A DNA stretch of 9,207 nt, taken from Bacteroidia bacterium. GTDB taxonomy: Bacteria; Bacteroidota; Bacteroidia; Bacteroidales; Azobacteroidaceae. The translations under genes and the position numbers were made by a program. Below are positions 1 to 7,319 of the stretch, piece by piece. Positions within the stretch are counted from its first letter, which is position 1. Every line of letters starts with the position of its first letter. The notes beneath the pieces are model-generated. The model was given only the letters and a program-made list of their open reading frames with translations. It was not told the origin of the DNA and ran no database searches. The stretch covers positions 1 through 9,207 of the forward strand of contig BNXY01000071.1 of assembly GCA_025999935.1 (NCBI GenBank), given 5' to 3'.

Positions 1-242
1 ACCGACGACATGCCGTAACCATGACTTTTCATAGCTTCGACGGCGGCATTAATTAAATTGGGATTGTCGGATAAACCCAAATAATTGTTGGCGCAAAAGT
101 TGAGCGCTTCTTTTCCCGAATCCAATTCGATAGATACCGACTGGGGGGAAACAATAATCCGTTCTTCCTTGTATAAACCGGCCGACCGGATAGAATCCAA
201 TTCCTCTGTGAGGAATTTTTGAAATTTTTGATACACTTCCAT
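1..242 (-). CDS. kbl: 2-amino-3-ketobutyrate CoA ligase (glycine C-acetyltransferase), N-terminal part
   Basis: Translating the minus strand from the ATG at 242-240 gives 80 full codons that run off the left edge. They contain AGLYKEERI, a SPQ segment, LNFCANNYLGLSDNP and SHGYGMSSV, the characteristic N-terminal landmarks of Kbl. Kbl is a PLP-dependent alpha-oxoamine synthase that splits 2-amino-3-ketobutyrate with CoA into glycine and acetyl-CoA, the second step of threonine breakdown through threonine dehydrogenase. It is cytoplasmic. The PLP-binding lysine lies outside the window. Related enzymes (serine palmitoyltransferase, 8-amino-7-oxononanoate synthase) share the NYLG motif, but the opening residues and GYGMSSV fit Kbl best. 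It starts 13 nt after the stop of the small gene at 256-537, so the two are probably co-transcribed. No clear Shine-Dalgarno site is seen. Confidence 0.9.
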   Translation of the reverse strand, partial: MEVYQKFQKFLTEELDSIRSAGLYKEERIIVSPQSVSIELDSGKEALNFCANNYLGLSDNPNLINAAVEAMKSHGYGMSS

Positions 243-255
243 AGATTGTAAATGA

Positions 256-537
256 TTAATTTTTTACAGTAAATTGATCTGTTAGTTTGATGTTCTGGGA
301 TGAATTGCCGACCATAACGGTAGCAGCTTCCGGGTTTTCGTAAACATCCATTACCCCGTTTTTGTTAAAATCAATCCATCCTTTTTTATAAATGGAAGGT
401 TTTTTCTGGGCAGACATAAAAAGATAACCGGATGCCAGTATGATTATAAAAGTAAGACTTCCTTTCAATAATTGCTTTGTGAAGCGCTTCTTCCCAAAAG
501 AAATGATTTGTAGTGCATTACGATTGACCGTTTCCAT
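256..537 (-). CDS. Small secreted or membrane-anchored protein with an EF-hand-like loop
   Basis: A 93-residue protein of unrecognised function. It has a basic N-terminal stretch, a hydrophobic segment at about residues 28-43 ending in SA-Q (possible signal peptidase cleavage after Ala43, otherwise a membrane anchor), and a polar tail of about 50 residues. Residues 56-67 form D-x-N-x-N-G-x-x-D-x-x-E, matching the ligand spacing of a 12-residue EF-hand or dockerin-type calcium loop. The surrounding YKKGWIDFNKNG...VYENP resembles, from memory, a stretch before the catalytic domain of some Bacteroidetes GH3 glycosidases, but no GH3 domain follows. The n-region is long, so a downstream start is possible. 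It sits 13 nt before kbl and has a well-formed promoter at 584-615, which supports it being a real first gene of that operon. Confidence 0.7.
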   Translation of the reverse strand: METVNRNALQIISFGKKRFTKQLLKGSLTFIIILASGYLFMSAQKKPSIYKKGWIDFNKNGVMDVYENPEAATVMVGNSSQNIKLTDQFTVKN

Positions 538-583
538 GTTTTATATCTATATATTTGTTATAAAAGTAACCGAAATTGAACGA

Positions 584-615
584 CAAAGGTATTCATTTTT
601 AATCAAATTGCCAAA
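584..615 (-). promoter_or_regulatory. Bacteroidetes-type promoter for the small gene and kbl
   Basis: Read on the minus strand, TTTG at 615-612 (-33 element) is followed by a 20-bp spacer and TACCTTTG at 591-584, an exact match to the Bacteroidetes -7 consensus TAnnTTTG. Initiation would fall near 578, giving a leader of about 40 nt before the ATG at 537. Confidence 0.65.
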
Positions 616-643
616 AATAAAGCAGTATATTCGATTTTTTTCG

Positions 644-651
644 TACCTTTG
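644..651 (+). promoter_or_regulatory. -7 promoter element for typA
   Basis: TACCTTTG fits the Bacteroidetes TAnnTTTG consensus and would start transcription near 657, about 25 nt before the typA ATG. No convincing TTTG lies about 20 bp upstream, so the -33 half is weak or absent. Its position shows that an in-frame TTG at 649 cannot be the translation start. Confidence 0.55.
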
Positions 652-681
652 CGCCCTCTTTATAATAGGCAAAGTTTTAGA

Positions 682-2499
682 ATGATGAAAAAGATACGAA
701 ATATAGCGATTATTGCCCATGTTGACCATGGGAAGACGACTTTAGTGGATAAAATGTTGCTCGCCGGAAAACTTTTCCGCGACGACAAAGCAGAATTAGA
801 CCAATTCCTTGACAGCAACGATTTGGAAAGGGAACGCGGAATTACCATTCTGGCAAAAAATGTTTCCATCAATTACAAGGATTATAAGATTAATATCATT
901 GATACGCCGGGTCATGCCGATTTTGGCGGCGAGGTGGAAAGGGTGCTGAATATGGCCGACGGCGTTCTGCTTTTGGTGGACGCTTTTGAAGGGCCTATGC
1001 CTCAAACCCGTTTTGTGTTGCAAAAAGCCATTTCCTTGGGATTGAAACCGGTGGTTGTAATCAATAAGGTGGACAAACCCAATTGCCGTCCGGAAGAAGT
1101 GCAGGAAATGGTTTTCGATTTGATGTTCTCGTTAGACGCTACCGAAGACCAATTGGATTTCGCCACCATTTACGGTTCGGCCAAACAAGGTTGGATGTCG
1201 GACGATTATAAAAAACCTTCCGACAATATTCTCCCCTTATTGGACACCATTATCGAACACATTCCCGAGCCTACCGTATTGGAAGGGAAGCCTCAGATGC
1301 AGATTACTTCTTTGGATTATTCCAATTATGTAGGGCGAATCGCTGTGGGACGCGTACACCGCGGGGAATTGCAGGAAGGCAAGGATGTAGCGCTTTGTAA
1401 ACGAGACGGAACCATCGTGAAATCCCGTATCAAGGAACTGAATGTTTTTGAAGGATTGGGGCGTACCAAAGTCGCTTCCGTGAAATCGGGCGACATCTGC
1501 GCCATTATCGGAATTGAGGGTTTTGAAATCGGCGACACAATTACCGATTTGGAAAATCCCGAACCCTTGGCTCCCATTGCCATTGACGAACCGACGATGT
1601 CGATGATGTTTACCATCAACGATTCTCCTTTTTTCGGGAAAGATGGGAAATATGTGACCTCTCGCCATGTTTACGAACGCCTGATGCGGGAATTGGATAA
1701 AAATCTGGCTTTGCGCGTGGAATCTTCCGGTTCGGCCGATTCATGGATTGTTTACGGTCGGGGCGTTTTGCATTTGTCGGTGCTGATTGAAACCATGCGC
1801 CGGGAAGGTTATGAATTGCAGGTGGGTCAGCCGAGAGTGATTATCAAAGAAAAAGACGGCGTTAAATTGGAACCGGTGGAACAACTTACCATCAATTTGC
1901 CGGAAGAGTCGTCCAGCCGTATCATTGATATGGTAACCAAACGCAAAGGGGAAATGCAAACGATGGAACGCAAAAACGACCGCATCCATCTGGAATTTAC
2001 CATTCCTTCTCGCGGAATCATCGGATTGACAAACAATGTGTTAACTGCTTCGGCGGGAGAAGCCATCATGGCGCACCGCTTTTTAGAATACCAACCATGG
2101 AAAGGCGATATCGAAAAACGCCAAAACGGCTCAATCATCGCCATGGAAACCGGAAATGCTTTCGCTTACGCCTTAGATAAACTGCAAGACCGAGGTCGCT
2201 TTTTTATCGAACCGCAAACCGATGTTTATGCCGGACAAATCGTTGGCGAACACAGTAAAGAAGGCGATTTGGTGGTCAATGTGACTAAATCCAAAAAACT
2301 GACCAACGTCCGCGCTTCGGGAAGCGACGACAAAGCGCACCTTTCTCCTCCCATCGTTTTCAGCTTGGAACAAGCCCTCGAATACATCAAAGAAGACGAA
2401 TACGTAGAATTAACCCCGCTTGCCATGCGGTTGAGAAAAATCATCTTGGATGAAAATGAACGAAAACGGCAAAAAGCGAAAACGCCGCAGACAATATGA
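682..2499 (+). CDS. typA: Ribosome-associated translational GTPase TypA/BipA
   Basis: A 605-residue protein, the usual family length. GTPase motifs are complete: G1 AHVDHGKTT (12-20), G2 RGITI (52-56), G3 DTPGH (74-78), G4 NKVD (128-131) and G5 SAK (166-168). The EF-G-like beta-barrel and domain III follow (GRGVLHLS, ETMRREGYE), then the TypA-specific C-terminal domain with its TNVRASG loop and a basic tail. TypA binds the 70S ribosome at the EF-G site and affects ribosome assembly and stress or cold adaptation. The start is ATG 682 (a second ATG follows at 685). The frame stays open to a TTG at 649, but that codon lies inside the -7 promoter element. No Shine-Dalgarno site is visible, as is common in this phylum. 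The gene is divergent from the small gene and kbl, and nothing on the same strand follows it. Confidence 0.97.
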   Translation: MMKKIRNIAIIAHVDHGKTTLVDKMLLAGKLFRDDKAELDQFLDSNDLERERGITILAKNVSINYKDYKINIIDTPGHADFGGEVERVLNMADGVLLLVDAFEGPMPQTRFVLQKAISLGLKPVVVINKVDKPNCRPEEVQEMVFDLMFSLDATEDQLDFATIYGSAKQGWMSDDYKKPSDNILPLLDTIIEHIPEPTVLEGKPQMQITSLDYSNYVGRIAVGRVHRGELQEGKDVALCKRDGTIVKSRIKELNVFEGLGRTKVASVKSGDICAIIGIEGFEIGDTITDLENPEPLAPIAIDEPTMSMMFTINDSPFFGKDGKYVTSRHVYERLMRELDKNLALRVESSGSADSWIVYGRGVLHLSVLIETMRREGYELQVGQPRVIIKEKDGVKLEPVEQLTINLPEESSSRIIDMVTKRKGEMQTMERKNDRIHLEFTIPSRGIIGLTNNVLTASAGEAIMAHRFLEYQPWKGDIEKRQNGSIIAMETGNAFAYALDKLQDRGRFFIEPQTDVYAGQIVGEHSKEGDLVVNVTKSKKLTNVRASGSDDKAHLSPPIVFSLEQALEYIKEDEYVELTPLAMRLRKIILDENERKRQKAKTPQTI

Positions 2500-2647
2500 A
2501 TATACTCAATATATATTGAATTTGTAAAAAGTCGGACACTTCATTTATTTATGCAGTATGTAACTTCCTATATTATAAAATTACGGTAGTGTTTCTATTT
2601 ACAAAGGAGTAATTATTGGGAATGGATCTGTAATCGCTTCCAAGCAA

Positions 2648-2671
2648 GGAAGAGGCCACAGCCTCATTTCC
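2648..2671. other. Hairpin in the GC-rich spacer patch
   Basis: GAGGC (2652-2656) and GCCTC (2661-2665) pair around a CACA tetraloop. The outer GGAA (2648-2651) can pair with a TTCC just beyond, after a 2-nt bulge. No T-tract follows, so it is not an obvious intrinsic terminator. Confidence 0.4.
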
Positions 2672-2681
2672 GAATACCAGC

Positions 2682-2706
2682 GGGAGAATCAGCGCCCAAA
2701 TCTCCC
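2682..2706. other. Second hairpin in the GC-rich spacer patch
   Basis: GGGAGA (2682-2687) is perfectly complementary to TCTCCC (2701-2706), leaving a 13-nt loop. Together with the neighbouring stem it makes this patch the most structured part of the spacer. Its function is unknown. Confidence 0.35.
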
Positions 2707-2800
2707 TCCCTACAAAAAAAGTCGCTACGTCATTGGTACGAAGTGAGACATCTGCTGAAAATTATTGTATCACCAAGATTTTTCTTTTCCAATAGCACCA

Positions 2801-2831
2801 AAAAATGATTTAGCCTAGATAAAATATTTTT
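2801..2831 (-). terminator. Possible AT-rich terminator stem after lepB
   Basis: Arms 2801-2812 and 2820-2831 can form a 12-position stem with one G-T pair and one mismatch around a 7-nt loop. It begins 3 nt past the lepB stop, and its minus-strand 3' arm ends in a run of T. The stem is almost all A/T and would be weak, so the call is tentative. It could act in both directions. Confidence 0.3.
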
Positions 2832-2833
2832 CA

Positions 2834-3751
2834 TTATTTAATTTTTTTTAGTAATCTGTTCCATCTGAATTTCCCGTGGTTATTTGAAAACAAAATTAAA
2901 CTTGCTTTCCCTACAATATTCTCTTCCGGCACAAAACCCCAATCTCTGGAATCGCTTGTATTGTGGCGATTGTCGCCCATCACAAAAAGATAATTGTGTT
3001 GGAAAGTATAGCGAGTAACCAAGCTGTCTTTAATAAAATATTGAGCGCCTTTTTGTTCTATTTCTTGATGTTCTGTCTCTTTTATTGTTCTTTCATAGAG
3101 TGAGTAATGATATCTGTCAAGCGGGATAGCCATTCCTTTCTTCGGAATAACCAATGGTCCATAGTTGTCTAAAGTCCATTGAAATGCCGAATTTTTCGGA
3201 TAAACCCAATTTTCCTCGTTATTGTCTGATACATTCTTCCGAAAAGAATGTTTAGACATCGTTGGGGGCGGTTGTGATTGACCATTTATATTTACTAATC
3301 CATCTTTGATAATTAGCGTATCGCCCGGCAAAGCCACGCAACGTTTAATTAGAAAGTTATTTCGATTATTAGTAAAAGGAGCATTAAAAACGATTACATC
3401 ATCCTGTTTTATTTTAGAAAAACCTTTCAGTCGATGGTAGTTCCAATACAAGGAATCAATATTGGTGGAATCATCGGCTTTCAGGTACCAAATCAGATTT
3501 ATCCATGGAATTTCGTAAGGAGAGGCAGGCATGCGAGGACCATATACCAATTTATTTACAATTATTTTATCTCCGGAAAGCAAAGTGTCTTCCATTGATT
3601 CGCTGGGAATCGCAAATAACTCCAACACACATACCCGAAACAAAATAGTTAGTAGAAAAACACCGATAATGGCGATTGTATTTGCAAACCACTTATGCTT
3701 TTTTAAGTACTTGGAAATTCTATTATATCTGAATGCAGAATAAATCTTCAT
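2834..3751 (-). CDS. lepB: Type I signal peptidase (S26 family)
   Basis: A 305-residue inner-membrane protease that removes signal peptides from exported proteins. One N-terminal transmembrane segment (about residues 23-43) leads straight into box B, IPSESM, with the catalytic Ser52. Catalytic Lys136 lies in LIKRCVALPGD, and the C-terminal box GDNR...SDSRDWG is at 259-272, so all signature motifs are intact. A spacer of roughly 60 residues between box B and the lysine box is longer than in minimal Lep proteins but normal for Bacteroidetes. The start ATG has an unusually strong AGGAGGT site 5 nt upstream. The gene follows the large macroglobulin-repeat gene by 18 nt and is the last gene of the cluster. 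The linkage suggests a role in processing the cluster's exported proteins, but it could equally be a housekeeping Lep. Confidence 0.93.
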   Translation of the reverse strand: MKIYSAFRYNRISKYLKKHKWFANTIAIIGVFLLTILFRVCVLELFAIPSESMEDTLLSGDKIIVNKLVYGPRMPASPYEIPWINLIWYLKADDSTNIDSLYWNYHRLKGFSKIKQDDVIVFNAPFTNNRNNFLIKRCVALPGDTLIIKDGLVNINGQSQPPPTMSKHSFRKNVSDNNEENWVYPKNSAFQWTLDNYGPLVIPKKGMAIPLDRYHYSLYERTIKETEHQEIEQKGAQYFIKDSLVTRYTFQHNYLFVMGDNRHNTSDSRDWGFVPEENIVGKASLILFSNNHGKFRWNRLLKKIK

Positions 3752-3756
3752 CTATT

Positions 3757-3763
3757 ACCTCCT
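3757..3763 (-). promoter_or_regulatory. Strong Shine-Dalgarno site for lepB
   Basis: The minus strand reads AGGAGGT, then 5 nt, then ATG: full complementarity to the 16S anti-Shine-Dalgarno core. Such sites are uncommon in Bacteroidetes, and the other starts in this window lack one. It confirms the lepB start at 3751. Confidence 0.75.
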
Positions 3764-3769
3764 GTATTT

Positions 3770-6097
3770 TTAGTAGGATTGTCTTTTTATTACCCGAAAA
3801 TCAAACGCCGCAGCGCCAAGCAAGCCCGCCCCGTCAAGCCCTTCAATCCGTCCGATAAAACCGGTGTTGATGTCGGAACAATAGAAGTTTATAGTGGCTT
3901 CGCCTTGTTCATCTGTAACAACCGAGGGCGCCCAAAGCAAAGTATTTCGGGCATCGGGTAATGAGCTAAGTATTTCTATATCATCCGGCTGATAAAATTC
4001 ACGAACACCGTAATAGCCTTTTACTCGCCACAAGTTATTCATTTTCAGTAATTCTTCATCCGTATAATTAGGGCCTTCATAAGTTATATATCTACTATCT
4101 TCAACTATAAAAGTGCACCTGCCTTGGTCAGGAAAATATTTTGGTTTAAATATATAATACGTTTTACCGATAACAGGGAGATTATGTTCTTTAACTGGAT
4201 TTGGGCATGGACAATATTGTGGGTCATGATGGCATGTATAACCCGGAAGGTAATTTTCCAAATGACCATGCTCACAGACCCAAGGACCTAAATTCCTTTG
4301 CGCCAAATTGTCCAATCGTCCCATATATTTGTCTCGAAATGGTTTATGGGCTTTGGCAGTAATGGTAACTTCGTCCAGCGCAATCGAACCGTCGAAACTA
4401 ATACGAGGCTCACGAATTGCTTCCTCTTTCACAGTATCATTCAGGTTGGCAAAAGGATAAAAAGTCTCTTTCTCCGGTCTGATTTTGCCGATTGCCGAAA
4501 AGGGATCGTCAATATTCATATTGGTCTTAAACTCTTGGGGCAATAACGGCTTTAGATAGAGGTAGCCATTCCGTAAGTTTTTCATCACTTCCGTATTTAT
4601 CACAAAATATCCGGTTGAATCGGCGGTAACAATTTGTGCATTTTCATTGACGTCCGAAACTTGCAGAAAATGTTCCAAACTTTTAATCTGTTTGCTTTTT
4701 ACAGTTTGAATGCCTGTGATTTCATCGGACACGACTGCTTGTCCTTTGGGTTTTAAGTTGTTCTCCGCCCAAACATACCGGCGCCAGCCTTGCGTAAGCA
4801 GCAATAAATCCATTGCCTCTTTCCGGTCTTTGTTTTTTTCGTTAAAATAATAGGCCGGGTCGTAGATTTTTCCTCTGATTTGGGAAGATAGGTAAACTTG
4901 TGTCAGAATATTTGCCGGGTCGGCCGGATTATTGTACAAACCGTCAAAAACGCTGACACCCAAATGAGTTCTTACCGCTTGGCCGTTTTCATCGGTTACT
5001 TTGATTTTCACACGGGCGTTTTCCCGTGTTCCATAAACCTTTTTATTCGTCGTGGCGGTAATATGCAGTTTCTTTTCCGGATGAACATAAACTAATCTTT
5101 CTGCAACCGGCAACAAGTTTTTGTTAAAAAGCGTAAACTCGGCTATTCCCTGCGATGAAAATTCCTTAAGCGGTATTTTTACTTTTTGGCTTCCTTTAAA
5201 TATGCCTTTGGCTACGCAGGCAACTATACCCCGAATTTGGCCGGCCAGGTAAAAAGCTTGTTTGGGTAATTCTTCATTCTGAGATATGGTAAATTCCAAA
5301 AAATCAGCATTTTGTCCGGTCAATTGGATGCTCATGCCTTGCGGATAAATTTCCGGCAAGGAAAAAGTATCGCCGTTGTTCAAACGAATTTGATAATTCT
5401 TACTTGACAAAGGGGTAAATTGCATAAATCCCATTCCTGCATGGGCGCTTTTAAATTCTATCAAGGGAACATCATTTTCATACAAACTTCCTGCCACATC
5501 CATCGGATAACCGTGACCGTCCGTTGCTTTGAAAGCCAATTTAGCCGGGATTCCGGAAACCAAATTTCCTCCTTCCGGAAAAGTCTCAAACCGGAAACTG
5601 CTGTCTGCTTGATTAATTGCCTTTTCGGTTTGATACATATCTTTCTGTATCTTTACCTTTCGGACAGCGTTCATTTCCGTGCTGTCGGCAAAAAAAGAGT
5701 GTTGCGTATAGGCTTCCAGAAAATAATCGCCGTCGGGCAGTGTATCCGACACATACACATGTCCGTCTGCAATACCGTTTTCAATCGGGTATTTTTCCTG
5801 CCAAGCAATTTCTCCATCCGATTCGCTAATCATTTGCAGGTAAAGTGTCTGACTTAATCCTGACAGATAAAAGACTTGCGCATCCAATATATAGGCTTTG
5901 AACCACAAATCTTCGCCTGGCTCATAAATACCTTTGCTGGTTTGCAGGTATATCATCTCCATTGGCCGGTTGCTTGCAAGGTTTGAAAACCGCGCAAGCA
6001 ACGATTCGATGGTTTCCTCTTGAGAATGAACTGTTTGGAAGACGAGTGTCAAGCACCACAGCAAAAAATATTTATAGGAACCCAGCTTTTGTATCAT
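3770..6097 (-). CDS. Exported macroglobulin (MG2)-repeat protein
   Basis: A 775-residue protein. A signal peptide (hydrophobic 10-23, probable cleavage after Ser25 in VHS-QEE) precedes an MG2-like beta domain starting with IYLQTSKGIYEPGEDLWFKAY (from about 49). More beta-sandwich stretches follow at about 165-245, 250-340 and 345-390 (LHITATTNKKVYG...). A family motif LLLTQGWRRY surrounds Trp438, and a TonB-plug-like linker LDEVTITA is at 574-581. A Cys/His cluster (Cys608, 622, 629, 631) is followed by a C-terminal beta domain from about 717 (LLWAPSVVTDEQGEATINF). Bacteroidetes encode many such MG2/carboxypeptidase-regulatory-like envelope proteins, but their role is not established. There is no beta-barrel, so it is not a complete TonB receptor. 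Its ATG overlaps the stop of the upstream DUF4221-like gene (ATGA), indicating translational coupling. Residues 1-57 and 317-389 reappear in the truncated copy at 7336-7731. Confidence 0.88.
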   Translation of the reverse strand: MIQKLGSYKYFLLWCLTLVFQTVHSQEETIESLLARFSNLASNRPMEMIYLQTSKGIYEPGEDLWFKAYILDAQVFYLSGLSQTLYLQMISESDGEIAWQEKYPIENGIADGHVYVSDTLPDGDYFLEAYTQHSFFADSTEMNAVRKVKIQKDMYQTEKAINQADSSFRFETFPEGGNLVSGIPAKLAFKATDGHGYPMDVAGSLYENDVPLIEFKSAHAGMGFMQFTPLSSKNYQIRLNNGDTFSLPEIYPQGMSIQLTGQNADFLEFTISQNEELPKQAFYLAGQIRGIVACVAKGIFKGSQKVKIPLKEFSSQGIAEFTLFNKNLLPVAERLVYVHPEKKLHITATTNKKVYGTRENARVKIKVTDENGQAVRTHLGVSVFDGLYNNPADPANILTQVYLSSQIRGKIYDPAYYFNEKNKDRKEAMDLLLLTQGWRRYVWAENNLKPKGQAVVSDEITGIQTVKSKQIKSLEHFLQVSDVNENAQIVTADSTGYFVINTEVMKNLRNGYLYLKPLLPQEFKTNMNIDDPFSAIGKIRPEKETFYPFANLNDTVKEEAIREPRISFDGSIALDEVTITAKAHKPFRDKYMGRLDNLAQRNLGPWVCEHGHLENYLPGYTCHHDPQYCPCPNPVKEHNLPVIGKTYYIFKPKYFPDQGRCTFIVEDSRYITYEGPNYTDEELLKMNNLWRVKGYYGVREFYQPDDIEILSSLPDARNTLLWAPSVVTDEQGEATINFYCSDINTGFIGRIEGLDGAGLLGAAAFDFRVIKRQSY
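4968..5143 (-). repeat. Direct repeat of the MG internal domain, copy in the full gene
   Basis: This 176-bp stretch aligns without gaps to 7385-7560 with 13 mismatches by hand count (about 93% identity). It encodes the beta domain from the AEFTLFN motif to the RTH motif. Confidence 0.9.
5931..6097 (-). repeat. Direct repeat of the MG protein 5' end, copy in the full gene
   Basis: This 167-bp stretch aligns without gaps to 7565-7731 with 8 mismatches by hand count (about 95% identity). It covers the signal peptide and the first 50-odd residues. Confidence 0.92.
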
Positions 6098-7281
6098 AAC
6101 TTTTCAATACTAAATATTCTCAAATCCAAATAAGCTTCATTCAAATCTTTGGCAATATCTCCGATATATTCAATATTTAAGCCTTCTTTCGTAACAAAAG
6201 AATTCTGCCAGTTCCATTCTTCTCCTGTGCCGATAAGCGTTTCTCCTAAATAATTGAACTTTTCATCCATCATTATCACAATGATAGGCTTTTTCCCTAA
6301 AGGAGTGCTGAAAGTTGCATCTGTAATCCCCTGTAACATAAAACGATAATACACATTTCGCCAAGAATCGTAACGGACGGCTGTGTATATGTCCTGTTGT
6401 AAACAGTGAATAAGCATTACTTCTTTTGGTGTTTCTATCTGTTTCCTATTAATTGAATGAATGGTTTTCGCCACATTACTTCCGGCATATACCTTTTGAA
6501 AAGTTTCTGCGCCCGATTTTGAAATATATAAATCATGCGACATGGGAAAACTGTAAATAAGTTCGCCGGTGGGCGATAATTCAGGATAAACCATTAGTTC
6601 CAAATCATCCCAATTGGTTTCTTGACCAAACAATTCTTTAGGATAGGTATGGTAAAATTCTACTTGATTGGCTTTTATATCAATAGAGGACGTAAATCTA
6701 AATTTATCAATTAAAGAATCAGGAACGGCAATAGGCATGAATCCTGTCAAAAGTAATTTCTCTTGGGTTTCGATAAACGGAGTTACTGTGTTGAAATTAT
6801 ATTGTGGGTAATATAACGTCCAGTTACTATTCCTTGCCCATTCAACATCTTCTCTCAGCGAAATCCGTTGTTTTACATGTCCTGCGTTATCAGTTAAAGC
6901 GACTTGTGTCATAGGTATATTATAAACATAAATTGAATCACTGTTTTTAATATGATAACCGGTAAAATGGAGGATGGCATCCTGCCCTTCTTTTTCAAAA
7001 CGGGTATTTCCAATATAACTACCATTTATATAGTCATAAAAATAAATAGCATTCATATATGGATTTAAAAAAGTCAATATTTGTAAACCGGATGAATCTT
7101 CAACCATTTGGATGTAAGGCGGTTTCGGTGCCGTATTGTCATCGAGCAGGATTTTTTTCTCGCCGCTAATTACCAACTGATAAGTTGCTTTCAGTTTTCC
7201 GGCTTTCTCATTTTTCGTGGATACAGTATGGGTGCAAGATACCACTAACAGGACAGGAATAATAAGAATAAATGTTTTCAT
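6094..7281 (-). CDS. DUF4221-like lipoprotein A
   Basis: A 395-residue exported lipoprotein. A short basic start and hydrophobic stretch end in the lipobox LVVSC (Cys16), so it is probably lipid-anchored in the envelope. The body has repeated beta-rich stretches (ILTFLNPYMNAIYFYDYINGSY, LYISKSG, VYYRFMLQG) resembling the Bacteroides DUF4221 family, which looks like a beta-propeller. The function of that family is unknown. The start is ATG 7281: the frame extends to a TTG at 7314, but that would bury the lipobox signal. No Shine-Dalgarno site is seen. The stop overlaps the start of the macroglobulin-repeat gene (ATGA). The last 60 or so codons are nearly identical to the second DUF4221-like gene at 8195-9207, while the rest is clearly diverged. 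Confidence 0.87.
   Translation of the reverse strand: MKTFILIIPVLLVVSCTHTVSTKNEKAGKLKATYQLVISGEKKILLDDNTAPKPPYIQMVEDSSGLQILTFLNPYMNAIYFYDYINGSYIGNTRFEKEGQDAILHFTGYHIKNSDSIYVYNIPMTQVALTDNAGHVKQRISLREDVEWARNSNWTLYYPQYNFNTVTPFIETQEKLLLTGFMPIAVPDSLIDKFRFTSSIDIKANQVEFYHTYPKELFGQETNWDDLELMVYPELSPTGELIYSFPMSHDLYISKSGAETFQKVYAGSNVAKTIHSINRKQIETPKEVMLIHCLQQDIYTAVRYDSWRNVYYRFMLQGITDATFSTPLGKKPIIVIMMDEKFNYLGETLIGTGEEWNWQNSFVTKEGLNIEYIGDIAKDLNEAYLDLRIFSIEKL
6103..6279 (-). repeat. Direct repeat at the 3' end of DUF4221-like gene A
   Basis: These 177 bp match 8204-8380 with a single mismatch (6223) by hand alignment. Identity falls sharply just beyond 6279, which points to recent exchange or duplication confined to this segment. 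Confidence 0.95.
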
Positions 7282-7319
7282 TGTGATTATATTTAAATAA
7301 TATTTTTCAAACAATAATA

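Larger units (their letters stand above)
2500..2833. other. Gene-free convergent spacer with a GC-rich patch
   Basis: This spacer lies between the typA stop and the stop of the leftward signal peptidase gene. No ORF with a credible start is found. Composition is uneven: about 25% GC at 2521-2580, about 55% at 2641-2700, about 45% at 2701-2760 and about 28% at 2761-2820. A 14-nt AT palindrome (TCAATATATATTGA, 2506-2519) follows typA. The GC-rich patch has two potential hairpins. On its minus strand there is an open frame of about 60 codons from about 2757 to 2575 with no ATG. It could be a decayed element, a small RNA or a repeat relic. Confidence 0.6.

Noticed and set aside
649..681. Longer typA start at TTG 649
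   Set aside because: The TTG is part of the TACCTTTG promoter element, and the added residues are not part of the TypA family N-terminus.
440..685. Rightward open frame of 81 codons across the promoter region
   Set aside because: It covers the antisense of the small gene and both promoter elements, runs into the typA start in another frame, and its product is an unremarkable AT-rich hydrophobic sequence.
1237..1668. Leftward open frame of 143 codons inside typA
   Set aside because: It is a shadow of the typA coding strand with no recognisable protein features.
2506..2519. 14-nt palindrome after typA as a terminator
   Set aside because: It is made almost only of A/T, has no real loop and lacks a proper T-tract, so it cannot be supported as an intrinsic terminator.
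5420..5857. Rightward open frame of 145 codons inside the MG gene
   Set aside because: It is antisense to a clear signal-bearing coding region that is conserved between two copies, and shows no domain of its own.
7282..7314. Longer start of DUF4221-like gene A at TTG 7314
   Set aside because: It would put 11 residues before a typical lipoprotein signal peptide that begins at ATG 7281.
7308..7316. Promoter for DUF4221-like gene A (TATTGTTTG on the minus strand)
   Set aside because: It has one extra base relative to TAnnTTTG and no TTTG at the right distance upstream. The hairpin occupies that space, so it is too weak to call.
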